64,000 bases of DNA from Macrostomum hystrix (lineage: Eukaryota; Platyhelminthes; Macrostomidae): assembly GCA_950097015.1 (NCBI GenBank), contig CATNEN010000002.1, forward strand, positions 5,611,001 through 5,675,000. Direction: 5' to 3'. This document shows, in pieces, positions 22,853 to 35,772 of this stretch. A model generated the notes under the pieces. That model had not been told where the DNA came from, searched no databases, and worked only from the letters and a program-made list of their open reading frames with translations. Made by a program: the position numbers and the translations under genes. Position 1 is the first letter of the stretch. Each line of letters begins with the position of its first letter.

Positions 22853-25206
22853 CTGCGAAAAGACACCCTGTGTAGTTTATCCATTAGTAAAAATGTATTT
22901 TGACTAGGATTAGGCAGCCAAAATGCCAGACCAATTTAGGGTTCAATTACATGGCTTTTGGCATACCTGGAAAGTAGCAACAAAAAAGTAAATGCTTCAA
23001 TTTATTTTTGTACCTAACTGAATAAAAAAACTAATGCTATGGAACACTACAGATATAGAACATGCATCATAAGAATCATCTAATTTAAATTACTAACCAT
23101 ATATACAACTCAAATTAAATTAAAATGTTCATACAAATTATTTCTTAGCTATTAACTTTTATATACATATGAAAATACAAGGATGGATATCATTTGCATC
23201 TAGAAATACCATACATTTTTTATATCCGATCATGAGTAGGATTTAAAGTAAAACTCCTTAAACTAAGAAATATGTACAAAGCGCATTCTAGAGTTAAACT
23301 AAAAGTGGCTTATAATTATATATTTTTCTATTATGACTAGATACATAGATGTTGCATACTAGACTTGTAGTTGGATACCATAGTTAAGAAGACATCAGTT
23401 ATGCTTATGCCTTTTAAGAGTTACTAATCCTACTATACAGTGACCTAAATAGCAAGCAATGAATAGGAAACAGCAAAACACAAAACATTAACTCTGCTTA
23501 GTTGAAGGTCAATAAATTCTCAAGCATATCCAAACATTGAAAATGTTTAATGGTAATGGCAATGCTTGATATTAACACATTCAAAACCTGCTATTTTGAA
23601 CTAGGTTTATTACTAATTAGTAATTTATTTTTTAAACATATATATACTTTGTTTATATCTATACTTTACTTTTTTCTTAACTAGGGCCTATTTATATTCA
23701 CTTAAATCAGTGTATTTACTTAGGCCCCCTATATAGTATTATTAAAATTTTTTATTCTTATTTAGAACCTATACATTACAATATGCAACCAAGTGGAAAT
23801 TTTGGAAATATTTGGTCCTACAGTCATTTGTTAGGTGTAATTTTTTAAAGATTGCACTGGTGTTTATGTAAAATTAATTTTTTTTGTCTGGTTCTGGCAA
23901 TAGAAAAATGAGGAGGCATGACAATTGTTGGCTCTAATTCAAACTCTATGGGTTTGGCCATAGACAGATAATGTGACACAAATAGTTGGAACAAATTCAG
24001 ACTCTAGGCATAAAAAAAATTGCCAAACAAACAGCAATATTACCAAAATTGTTGTATAAGCTATGAACAAAAATTTAATTGTTTATACATAGCTAGCAGT
24101 TCCAAATAAAGGCATGAGCACCTGTGTAAGAATTTAATTGCTGGCATAAGCATGGTGTCAGTGCTAAAATTTGGATATTTCCCTCCTGTGTAAGTGTAGG
24201 CCATATAATTAGATGGCTAAGGCATTTAAATATGGTGCAGAAATGTACCTTTTTACATGTAATGGCCTAAAAACCCAGTGCTGTACATGCAATTATAAAA
24301 TTGAGTGGACAGCAGCCATACACACAGGCTCTCTGAAAACAATTTTAGCTAAAGGCACCCAAAAACACACAAAAACCCAAAAGTAGCTTAACCATTCTAA
24401 GTGTTAGGCCTAGTGCTCTGGGTGGGCCTATTTATAAAAAACTTAAACATTATTGTCCGTTGAAGTAGATCGTATAATGGTTGACGGGGTATAATAGAGG
24501 AATGGAGTGAAGATAAAACTGATTATATAAGAATTCCAAACTTCTAACAAGCAATAAATATAGTCGTAAGCCAACTGCACTGCTGCAGTACGTACCCTAA
24601 TAAATCAAAGCGACACACTACTAGGGTAATTGCATTTTCTTAGCGCTTTAAAGCACAATTGTTAAATCAGTAACAGGGTTAATTTTCGACAGCATTTTGT
24701 ATTTTTTATATTTTTTCTACAAAGACAGTCCTCGTTGTGTGAGAATCAGATCAGCATGAAATATTTAGCTAAGAACACTTTGTTAAAAAGCGACGAGCTT
24801 AAACGACGTAGTTAATATAACGACGAGCCAAATTGTCGGCTCTTTAATATTTCTTGCAGAGAGAAATATTATTGAAATCTTTCTTTCAATATTCAAAATC
24901 GCTTTGCATGCGGTTGTGCGCAAGATATTTATGCCACAATTTAATTGTCGATTGACTTCTAGAAGCTTTCTGCGCTTGTATTGAAAATGAAAAATATTTA
25001 AAACATAGTAAAATGCAAAGCTTGAACATAGCTGTCGATGAGTTATTAAACTAATGGAACTGAATACCTTTTGATCTAGTAAGCTAAATTTAGTTAGCTA
25101 AAAACGATGCTTATGTTCCATCGCAAGTTTAGCTTTTACCGCATTCGGCAGTGTATTTATACACTTGATAATTTTTATAAACAAATCGACGCACATAAAA
25201 TACAAT
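22853..25206. other. AT-rich region upstream of the visible MED1 exons
   Basis: About 2.35 kb of AT-rich sequence. Since the first visible MED1 exon starts in phase 2, at least one more 5' exon must exist, and this stretch is probably intron. I saw no GC-rich open segment resembling the MED1 N-terminus here. Confidence 0.5.
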
Positions 25207-26150
25207 TGTAGATTTCCGTAAAGCTTTTGATTCAGTGTGTCGGCATGAAATCGCGTGGTTGCTCGAGCACTTTGGCTTCCCTCCGGTTCTTATCTCTGCA
25301 GTGATGGACCTCTACAGACAGCAAAGCCTTTGTCCAAACCTGCAGCGATGGCCCAACTGAGGAGTTCTGCACCAGCTCCGGAGTTCTCTAAGGTGACACG
25401 CTGTCCCTACGTACTGCTCATCATCCTTGTCGTCGACTATGTGCTGCGCCGAAGCCTCACAGAGGATGACAGCAACCTGCTGGTGCCACGCCGGATCTCC
25501 CGCCACGGCGCTGTCCCTCTGCCTGCTCTCGCCAACGTCGACGACATCGCTCTGCTGTGCCGCAGTCCGGCTGCCGCCCAAAGAGCGCTCTCAAGACTCT
25601 GTGAGGAGAGCGCCCGAGTCGGACTGCAAATCAACGCGCGCAAGACGGAGGTGCTGCACGTGGACACGCAGGCCTGGCGCGCGGCGCATCTCCTCAGGAA
25701 GGTTTTCAGCTCCGCTGCCAACGACGACCTGAAGATGCGTCTGTTTCGCGCTCCCGTAGAGCCGGTTATTCTGTACGGACTGGAAGCAGTGCCGATGACT
25801 TACTCAAGGTCTCGAGCGGTTCGAGCTCGGCATCCACTACCTGGAGCGGCTGCCGACGGACTTGCTGATGGCGCGAGCCCGTGTACCTCAGCTCAGCGCC
25901 ACCCTTCAGCGGCGCCGGCGGATGCTTGTCGGCCACTGCCTTCGCAGCTGCGGCTGAGGAGAGCAAAACCCGCTGGCGCTTACCCTGCTGCACCAGCCGA
26001 CTGAGCGTCTCCGACGGGGCCAAGGCCGGACCACCACGCTGACCGCCACGCTGGAGTCTGACCTGCAAGACATTAATCTGACCCCTCAATCTGCCACAAA
26101 CTGTACATCTCGTCTTTTCTCCGAGCGCGTGCGGGAAAGCGCCTGACCTA
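25207..26150 (+). pseudogene. Degraded LINE (non-LTR) reverse transcriptase fragment
   Basis: The fragment opens in RT motif A (VDFRKAFDSVCR at 25207). It continues through a motif B region that is readable only by switching frames (FCTSSG, then GDTLSPYVLLI), and then the catalytic VDDIALL box followed by VGLQINARKTEVLHVDT. A stop near 25360 and at least two frame changes show that it is dead. GC-rich coding-like sequence continues to about 26150 with C-terminal LINE-like text (LERLPTDLLMARARVPQL). Both ends are truncated: there is no endonuclease domain and no poly(A) tail. The clade is not determined. Confidence 0.8.
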
Positions 26151-26906
26151 ATCTTTGCGTCTATAATATATAGGAATATGCACATGTACTGCACATTTTA
26201 GGAAGTAAATTTTCATCTAGATTCAGGAACAGTACATGTACAATACAAGCACTATGAGTATATAGTGCTCATTCATGGAAATTCTATTTAGTTTGATTAG
26301 GCAGAAATCTGTCAGTTGTGGCATGAGTATCTTGGTTTCGTGAAATCATGCATCAGTTATTGTTAAATAGCTTCAGTTCAGTTCGCGACAGCCTGAGTGA
26401 CAAAAAACAACTAAACCCATCACATGCAGGCAGCCACATTTTTAGGAAAACTTTGGAAAAATTTTCAAGTTAGCATTTAAAGTCTTAGAAGTGAAGTACT
26501 TTTATTTATTTCATTTCTCACCAAAATTCACTCACAATTTAATGACCTTTTTTTCGTTTTAAGAGACTTTTTAAAACATAAAATTGTCATTATAGGTTAC
26601 GGTAAATTATCCCAAGCAGATTTCTAAAAAGCGATTTGTATGAAGCTAAATTTTCAGTCTTTTCGTACTTATCATTGGACATTTTCTTGTTATTGAGCTT
26701 TTGCGCATTTTTCATGTATGTACTTTTACTGAGTATGAATACATTCGTATGTATATAAGGGAATATGGAACGGACAAGGCCTATCAAAATACATCCCAAA
26801 ATAAAAAGGCTTGAGTTTAAGTCGATCAAGGCACTCAGGGGAGTTATAGCGAAAAAAATAAAGACGTCCCATTGTTAGGGATTTCCGATTTTAAGAAGCG
26901 CTCGTG
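26151..26906. other. AT-rich 3' flank, nothing recognised
   Basis: Between the dead LINE and the stop codon of the minus-strand CCDC180 C-terminal gene. Minus-strand AATAAA words near 26505-26515 could be its polyadenylation signal, though that would imply a 390-base 3' UTR. Confidence 0.4.
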
Positions 26907-28390
26907 TCAGTAGAGTTCCCGGATGCGCTGCACCGACTTTTGCCAGTTGTCGAACCACCTGGCCTCCAGGGTGTCGGCTTCGGCAGCGGCGCGTCGAATC
27001 TCATCCATGACAGCGTGGAAGAAGGCCTTGAAGGCGGCGTAGAACTCGCGCCTGGCCTTGTCTGTCTCATTGTGCGCCATTGTGGTCTTGGCAGTCACAA
27101 TGAGGGTGGCGCAGCGTAGGGTGCGAGCCGACTGCTGATCGGGTGACTGGAACTCGTTCAGCGGCAGTCCGGGCCAGTTGGCCTTGCCCCGCGGGATCAG
27201 CTGGTCCTTGCTGGGGTCGTGCAGCGGCTCTCCTGCCATCTGCTTGCGCAGCAGGTCAGCCGTCGGCAGCAGGTCTGGCGGCACCCGGCCTCGTTCGACT
27301 TCGTCAGCGGTGAGTAGGCTGTCCAGTTTAATGAAGAGCAGCTCGGACAGTTGGCTGATCTGGCTAGAGAAAGAGTCAGCCTCGCGAAGAACAAGTTCCT
27401 AATTGGGATTTGGGATAAACAGGTGTCGTCTAGTAAGTTTTAGGAGAGCTACGTGAAAGTGACGTTGTTCCTACCCCTCACCCATCGAATGATTGCATTG
27501 CTAAACATGTGCTTCGTTAAAAATGGAAATAGCCCTAACTTGCACAGTTCACCAGTCCGTTAACTAGCATTAGCTGGAGTGGAAATATGAGTACGTGTGG
27601 CTGCCTACCCAGTCCACGGACTGAACAGCTGTACACACACCTGTTTGTCAGACTTCAGGGCAGTCAGTGCTGTCAACAGTTCCTCGTGACGTTGCTGCTC
27701 CGCATGACAGACAGCCTCCAGCCTGTGCAGCCGCTCGGGATGGCCCAAGGCCGGCGACAGTGTCTCTTCGTGACTTCTCCGGCGTCGTTCCAGTTCAACC
27801 AGAGCTGCTGATGCGTCCGCAGCGATTCGGTCGAGTCCAACACGCACGGATTGGATGCAGCGTCGGTACAGATCTTCGAAGGCCAGGCGCGGTACCTGCT
27901 CGGCAAGACGTTCGAGTCGCTCGAGCTGATCACGCAGTTCAATCACGCAAGAATTGTGATAGGCGTCGGCTTGAGCGAAGTAGGCCTGCGTTCGAGCGAG
28001 GATCGAGCATTCGTGAAGTGAGAATTCTAAAATCATCCTTACTAGATCTGGCAGAAAGAACATCCCAGTTTCACTTAGCCTCACCTGCAGCTTTGAAATG
28101 ACCACCTCGGAGCACTGGTCAAACGTTTCATGAAGCGCCTGTGGCCGGGTCACCGGCCGGCTGCCCTTCTGCCTGTAGTAGAGCTCAGCTGCCAGCAGCA
28201 TGCCGTCCAAGGCCTCGCGACAGATCCGCCGCACCCGTCCTAGAAAGTGCTGCGACTCAACGGGATCTTCGCCCTCGCCGAACACCATGTACTTCTTGTC
28301 CAGGCGTTGGTTTTTGGCCACGAATTTGCGCGAGCTGTTCGATTGAAAAGTGGGTTCAATGAGGGCTCTAATTTCTGTTTGAAAATCCAT
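26907..28390 (-). CDS. CCDC180: CCDC180-like protein, C-terminal part, as a separate unit
   Basis: Exons 28390-28085, 27985-27641 and 27398-26907 (TGA), about 380 residues starting MDFQTEIRAL. The protein matches the C-terminal region of CCDC180, a long coiled-coil protein of cilia and sperm flagella: DKKYMVFGEGED, RRICREALDGMLLAAELYYR, a Y-H-N-S-C-x-I-E-x-R-D-Q-L segment, and the end SVQRIRELY. The first intron (27986-28084) is only 99 bases and is open in frame; I removed it because CAG/GTGAGG and CGCAG borders rejoin the family sequence without a gap. The upstream CCDC180 exon at 29256-29133 ends in a stop, so either this is a separate gene (fission), or that exon is an alternative terminal exon and a linking exon was missed. 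The ATG at 28390 sits 20 bases before an AG that could itself be an acceptor. Confidence 0.8.
27545..27640 (+). mobile_element. SINE body fragment adjoining a CCDC180 donor
   Basis: Contains AGCATTAGCTGGAGT and GGACTGAACAGCTGTACAC, matching the body of the full copy at 40229-40495 (AGCATTAGCTGGGGT and TGAACTGAACAGCGGTACAC). No tRNA-like head is present. The minus-strand donor of the adjoining exon (GTGTGTGTACAGC) overlaps its end. Confidence 0.5.
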
Positions 28391-29132
28391 TAGATTGAAT
28401 AAAATTGTTTACAATAGCCGTCAAACAACTAAGCTGCTCATTAATTTGTATATATTCAAGGGTTTTGATTTCAAACACCAAGTTTAGCCAGGAAAAATGT
28501 GCTCAGGATAAAACTTCTTGAGATAATATTTCTTTCTAAATTCTACTCAATATTCGTATTATCGATCGCTGCACAGTGTAGTGATAATTTTGCAGCATGC
28601 CAAATAAAAGCAAGCGAAAATAATTGAGTGATTAGTAAAACAACTAAGCTAATTGTGCAGGTGAGTTTCTGTGAATACCATATTCGTGCCGTTCGGAATC
28701 AAAATGTTTGTTTTACTAGATTGCAACGCGACGAAGCATGGCGGTTTGGAGAGCTGAGCACGCTTTTAAACGCTCGTGGATATCATTGAATATGAATTTG
28801 GTTTCCGAAATATTTTTGGCTGTTGAGCTTATTACTACTAATATTTTTTGCTACTTAACTCACACAGATAAAAACTGAAGAACTGTCTAATAGTAAGCGA
28901 TCTTTTGACGGGATTTCATAATGATTGTTAAAAACAATCAAAGGCCTCAGTCCATGAGAATTGTGCTTGTGAAAAATTCAGTAGCAGAAAGGAATTGTGT
29001 TCAGAAAGTTGTCGAAATCTTGAGAAAAAATCTGCAGTCTACTAATATGAAGCATTTGATCAAAGGAAAATGTAGATAGCAAACGCCAAGCCTTTTGTGC
29101 TAAAGCGCCCATTCAGAGCTTAAAGGACTCAA
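28391..29132. other. Spacer between the two CCDC180-like units
   Basis: About 740 AT-rich bases. No minus-strand exon linking the two units in frame was found. A TATA-like GAATATATACAAATT occurs about 70 bases upstream of the ATG at 28390 on the minus strand, which would suit a separate promoter. Confidence 0.5.
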
Positions 29133-29256
29133 TTACGCCATGGCATCCTGCAGCTCCTTTTCAATGAGAGCTTTCAGATCTTGCAGCATGTGGCCGCTGC
29201 TAGAAGCCGCCTCCTGAATGGTGCTAATGCGGCTGCTCTGACGACCAGTCGAGTTT
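29133..29256 (-). CDS. Stop-bearing terminal exon of the CCDC180 N-terminal unit
   Basis: Acceptor GCGTCAG, then a frame that continues exon 30167-29980 (phase 2) through 41 codons including STIQEAASSSGHMLQDLKAL to TAA. It is GC-richer than its flanks and has no usable GT donor before the stop. This makes it a terminal exon rather than an internal one. Confidence 0.65.
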
Positions 29257-32200
29257 CTGACGCCGTGCCTTTAAAGATTTCGTGTCGCTATTTTGCTTAA
29301 AATAATTAATTAATGTCTTCGGTATCGGATGGATTAATTTTCTGCCCAAACCGCTTACCAAAATCCAAAGTGGAAATTGGGGGGGTGAATTTTGCTAGTT
29401 CAATATACTAAAACTGTTGTTTTGGTGCAGGAAAAACGATTGCAACTCTCTGATCAGCTCATTGAGGGTTATCATTTAAAGTGGACTTCTCGGTAGAAGC
29501 GTCAACAATATCGCTTGCCACAATCATATTCACAGTTTTCTAATTATTAATGGGAAGAACTCTTCAGATACAACACTGTTAGTAAATTTAATTTAGCTTC
29601 CTCATTAGTAATCAAATTTTTCTTAGTAGATTACGTTAAGTCACTACAGAAAGTGGTGGCATGCTATTGGACATCTTTAAATTATTTTGATCTGAATGCA
29701 AGTTGCATCATCAGGTCTGTAGAACTTGCATTGAGACTGTTCTCCAGGTAAAGTACATGACGGGTCGGCCTCTGCTGGAAAACAAATATTTAAAAAGTAA
29801 TAAAATAGAAACAGAGGGGTTTGCAAAAGAAAAAGAACATTAAAAAAGTAAATTTAGGGTACAATGAAATCGGGCCTGTACCGCAGTGTACATTTAAAGT
29901 CGAACATTCTTTTGAAATAAACTAATGATTGAGCAATCTGCCAATTGTTTCATTGTGTCCGGGCGAGGACACAACTCACGCTGATGTCCGGCGATTAATC
30001 GGCGGGTGCCCACCGCCGCCTCCGGTCGGCTGCTGTTGCTGCTGCTGCACTTCGCCCGAGCCGCGCCTCGAAGCCCGATTAATTGAGTCCATCTTGCTCA
30101 CCGAGGCCTGGCCGTGACCCTGCAGCGACGGCGTCTGGGTGCTGTCCACCGCGGCTGGAACAGCTGCCTGCGAGACCTAGTATTTCAATAAGTTGTAATT
30201 AAGTCCTGAGGTTCTTAGAGATCAAACTGTCTTGACGGGTACTCTATCGTCATTCCAAAGTCCCCTCTTTAAAGTCCTCATTCTAACTTATTGAAATTGA
30301 GATCTTTTGAAAGATGGATCTGAATCCCATGACACCCACAGCACACAACTAAATCAGGATTAAGGCCATTCCCACCTGCTGCTCCTGCAGCTCGTCTCCA
30401 GCCTTCTTCTTCCTGGCCAACTTTCTGTCCTTAGCTCCGCCGACGCCGCCGGCGCCCCCAGCGCCTTCGTCCTTGTCGGCCTCGATGACCACCTCGGCCC
30501 CGCCGTGGGCGCGGGCTCGCTGGGTGCGGAGGATGCGGCGAATCACGCCAGCCGAAGGCTCCTCTGGCGGCTGCTTGCCCGGTCGGCTGACAGGAGTCGG
30601 CTGGGTGCTCGGCAGCCGCACTAGCTGCTGCTGCCTGCTGCGGGCGATTCGGCGGGAGAGATCAGCCGCTTATAAACTTCGGAGGGTGCAAATTATTTCA
30701 ATGTGTCCCATCTCTTACCTGCTCGCTGCAGCCGGAGGTCCCGCAGTCTCCGGCGAGCCTGGAGCGGCAGCTGCCGCGTCGTCAACGGTGACCACCACAG
30801 GCGGCGGCTTCTGCGTGCCGATGCAGTTCAGGTAGACGCTGCGGTCGTTGAACATGTCGAAGATCTCGTGCAGGCCACTGTACAGGTCCTCGGGCCTGAC
30901 GGTCTCCTTGTCCAGGTTGGGCCTGGCGCATGCGTCCACGCGCTTGTCCAAGCTGTCCAGAGTCTCTACGAGCTTCAACGACTGCGAGTTGCTGTCCGAT
31001 ACCTCAGCTTTGATTTTCACCTGTCAGTGGATTAGTAACTAGTTTTATTATAAAGCGGAGGGGAGAGTCGCACAGACAGCACACAATGCATCTGATGGCG
31101 GCACACACCTGAGTATTAGTTAGCCACCTGGCCACCTTCTCCATGAACACCAGGTCCACCATGTGGTTGCGGAACTGCTCCTCGAACTCGCGCACCTTAG
31201 CGTTGGCAGCGTCCAGCCGCTTCTTTTCCATGCCCTCAAGCTCCGACAGGATGCCTGACTCGGCCGCGTCCACCCGGCTGGTCATTTTGTCCAGCCGCTT
31301 GCGATAGTCGTCAACCTCCTCCGGGCAGAAATTGCCGCCCTCGGAGAACAGCTTGAAAGACTTCACGAATCTGGCGTTAGCCTCGCGCAGCATCTGCAGC
31401 TTGTTGTCCAGGCCCTGGCGGAACTTCCTCAGGCTGGTCCTGATGCTCTCCATCAGCGACTCAACTTCGGTGGTGCACTGGGCACTGAGGGTCACCAGTC
31501 TGCAGTGTCAGTTGGGGGATGGGCTAATTAGCGAAGAAAAAACCTGAGATCTGGGATCTGAGATCTGGGATCTGAGATCTGGGATCTGAGATCTGGGATC
31601 TGAGATCTGGGATCTGAGATCTGGGATCTGAGATCTGGGATCTGAGATCTGGGATCTGAGATCTGGGATCTGAGATCTGGGATCTGAGATCTGGGATCTG
31701 AGATCTGGGATCTGAGATCTGGGATCTGAGATCTGGGATCTGAGATCTGGGATCTGAGATCTGGGATCTGAGATCTGGGATCTGAGATCTGGGATCTGAG
31801 ATCTCTAGGGCGCTTACTTTGCAGACTTTGTCGCGCTAGTGTAAGCTTCAGTCATGCCATCAATCTTGGTGGTGAAATTCGTCATCAGCCGCTCGTGCTC
31901 TTCGTTCATGGAGGCGAATTCGGCTTTCATCGCGTCCAGAGTCTGCTGCACGCCCTTCGTGTGCCGAGTCACTCGCTCGGAGTGAAGCACCAGTTCAGCG
32001 GCGCGCACATTGTGAACGTCCAGCTCTGCGCGACGCGGTCGCGGCTCATGCAAGTGCAGACGAAGGCGCAGCTCGGCCTCCAGCTCCTCAGATTTGGCGC
32101 GGACAATGCCGGCGCCGCGTTGAGTCGCCTCCGGACGCCAGGAGTCCACAAAGTCGAGGAAGTTCTGGCGGATGCTGCGTGAAGGAATCGAGGAATGTGA

Positions 32201-35200
32201 GACATCGGAAAGGAATCTGACATCAAGATTCGGGGATCTGGGATCGGGGATCTGGGATCGGGGATCTGGGATCGGGGATCTGGGATCGGGGATCTGGGAT
32301 CGGGGATCTGGGATCGGGGATCTGGGATCGGGGATCTGGGATCGGGGATCTGGGATCGGGGATCTGGGATCGGGGATCTGGGATCGGGGATCTGGGATCG
32401 GGGATCTGGGATCGGGGATCTGGGATCGGGGATCTGGGATCGGGGATCTGGGATCGGGGATCTGGGATCGGGGATCTGGGATCGGGGATCTGGGATCGGG
32501 GATCTGGGATCGGGGATCTGGGATCGGGGATCTGGGATCGGGGATCTGGGATCGGGGATCTGGGATCGGGGATCTGGGATCGGGGATCTGGGATCGGGGA
32601 TCTGGGATCGGGGATCTGGGATCGGGGATCTGGGATCGGGGATCTGGGATCGGGGATCTGGGATCGGGGATCTGGGATCGGGGATCTGGGATCGGGGATC
32701 TGGGATCGGGGATCTGTGATCGGGGATCTGGGATCGGGGATCTGTGTGACTCACGCAATCTTGGCTTCCAAGATGATCCGCCTCGGCACGGCTGCACTAC
32801 GCACATTCTCGTCCTCCTCCGCCGCCTTATCGGTAGCGTCGGCAGGCAGCAGGGTGATGTAGCCATGCTTCTGCTGCTGCTGCCCCGGCTGCTGTGGTTG
32901 GCCTTGTTGCTGCAGCAGCTGCGTTGACGACTGTGTTGGCTGCTGCTGCGACAGCTGTTGAAGGCTCTCGGCATCTGGAGGAGGAATTCCGTGGACGCCG
33001 GCCTCCGTGAGGACGCGAAACTCGGAGCCGCGACTGGTGAAGAGGATTTCGCGGAAGGCGGTGCGGATCCACTCGTCCTCCTACGCTCAACATTTGTGGA
33101 AATTCGCGTGCTTTATGATTTTGCTAGAATTGAACTACTGTATGTAGAGTTGTGTGGAGTATTAAAAAACGCAGAGATGTTCAAATAAGTTCTTAAAAAA
33201 TCGATGGAAGAAATATTTCGGTCAGCCTTCAAATGCATTGTAAGCTTTGGTTCTGTGTTTTTTACTTTATTCCTTCCATGCGTGTCATCGAGGCTCATTT
33301 TACGCACAAATAAACAGACTGTTTTAATATCAGACCAGCCTCAACTGTCTACTGACCACTTTACTTCTTCCAATGGTCTGCTCAAGCATAAACTGTTTTG
33401 ATAAACATTGCACACTGTCCCCAGCTCTTTCAGTTTCTGAGCACTGAAGTGTGCTCACACAAAAAAGCTGTCAGCATGTTGCAGGCAACGCCCTGGGCGT
33501 ATAGCCAGACAGGGTGGGTGCCGAGTCTAGTTGCTAGCCCTTCGTTTCATTTATTTAATGCTCCGAATTAGACAAATCTAGAAGATAAATAGGTATGTAT
33601 GGGTAGAGAGAGATGCGAGACATTCCTCACAATGGACCTGAGCGTGCATTCCCACCCTCACTTCTGAGTCTAAAGGTCTGCAAGAGGCTGCATTGGAAAG
33701 GGTCTTCTGGCATTGCAAACATGGCCACCCTGGCAATGGCGAAGAATGGTCTCTGTCTTCCCTCTCTCTGGCCTGTCCAAGCCCGTATAATAAGCCGAGA
33801 ATAGGCTTGGATGCAAGCTGGGCTATCAAAGGACGCGGTTGAGAAGCCAGGACTCACTCACTCAGAGCAGCGATAATATGGAGCAGAGCAATGGAGAGAT
33901 GGAGCGGCCTCACAGCATTCCCTTCGAGCCTCGCGGCAAAGTGCAGTGCTTCGAGATCCTCCTTGACAGGCACGACGGCCCCAACGGCATCGGCATCTAC
34001 GCGCCGGGCGACCAGCTGACGGGGCACGTCAGGCTCGAACTGTCCCAGCGACTGACGGTGAATAACCTGGACCTGCTGGTTCAGGGCACCGGCAATGCGG
34101 CCTGGCGCCTGCGAACTCTGCAAGGTGACGAACTTGTCTCTGACGATGAAGTCTATTTGAACGAGATTGCTGAACTGGTCGGCAAGCGGAGCAATGAGAT
34201 GGTGACTCTGTCACCTGGAGAACACCTGTTCCCGTTCGCCTGCGACCTGCCGTGGGATCTGCCGGCCACGTTCACCGGCTCGCATGGCAACGTGTCCTAC
34301 CTGGTCAAGGTGGTCATCCAGGCCGACCGGAACGAGCCAACGCATCGGGAGCCCTGCGTGACCACCAACATCTTCCTGGTGGAGTCTCGCCTATCGTTGG
34401 AGGGCCTCGGCGACCACTTGAACTCCTACAAGATCGACTACAAGCACCCGGTGAAGACCTCAGGGCTCAGCACCGGCTCCAACTCCATCAAGGTGTCGCT
34501 CTTCATGCCGAGGCGTGCCTACGACATCGGTGACAACGTCGTTGTGAACCTCAGCCTGACAAACGCGTCGCGCAAGGCTGTGAATAACATGAGTCTGGCG
34601 CTGGTTATGGAGGCCAACTATCGGGTGCGGGATCGGGTCAACACCGAGCGATTGCTGGTGGCCGATCACGAGGACAAATTTGTCGTGCGTCATCTGGAGA
34701 GTAAGCGCACGCTCCATAGCTGACATTTTGCCAGAGATTGCCTACTCAAAGTAGTTTACTTCTTCTCAAAGTAGTTGTTGAAATATTTTCTCTAGAAAAC
34801 CTTGAAAAATAACTTTCCACAGGTCGTCAATGGCGACACGTCTGCTTGGCTGTACCCCGATGCATCCCGCCGAGTGGCCTGCCGCACTCGAGCATCATCA
34901 GCATTAAGTACTGGCTGGTGTTCAAGGCCGAGCTGGAACGCAGCCAGGAGAACGTCATGCTGCAGACGCCAGTGCTCATCGGGCTGCAGCTGCCGGACGA
35001 GATGAAGCTGGACACAATCGACGGCAGTCTGCTTGGCGAGATCGCCGCAGGCAGCGAAGGAGCCAGTCGCACAGTCGGCTCTGCTCGCATTCTATACCAG
35101 GGTCGACAGGAGCCGCAGGTCGACCTGCGTGCCGCTGCGCCCGCCTCCTCGACGGGAACGAGGCAGCAGCAGCCACTGCAGCAGCCGTTGTATGTTGAAG

Positions 35201-35729
35201 TCTCGCAGCAGCAGCAGAGGCCGTCGCCGCGGCCTCAGAGGTCGCAGCAGCCTCAGCAACAGCAGCAGCAGAAGCAGCAAATGCTTCAGCCGCCAGTGTC
35301 ACGAAACGTTTACCAAGTGGTCCAAGCGCCCCCGAAGCAGCAGCAGCAGCATCGACGGCCTCAAGGATCGCCAGACTCTCAGGTGATCACAATGAAATTC
35401 GCTGACGAGCTGGACGACCACCACAGCCCGTATGGACAGCGGCCGCTGCTAAGTTATGCTGATCGGCACGACGGAGACAGTCTGGGGCGGCCGCAGCACC
35501 ACCCACTCGCAGCCAACGTGTCGCGCAACCCGCTCTACTTGCCGGACGAAGACGTCGCTGGGCCGAGCGGCGACCGCGGCAACAACGGAGTCGAAAACGG
35601 CGCCCGCGACAGACGCCACGGCGGTGACGACTATGGCAACGGCAGAGACGGAGGAGCGGTCGAGCGGGAGATGGCAGCACTGGACGCCAGCATCGCCAAC
35701 GCAGCCGATGAGGAAGTTCTCTACTGAGA

Positions 35730-35772
<43 letters not shown>

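Noticed and set aside
30376-30637. A separate minus-strand gene of 90 codons
   Set aside because: Splice borders and phases show it is an internal CCDC180 exon, not an independent gene.
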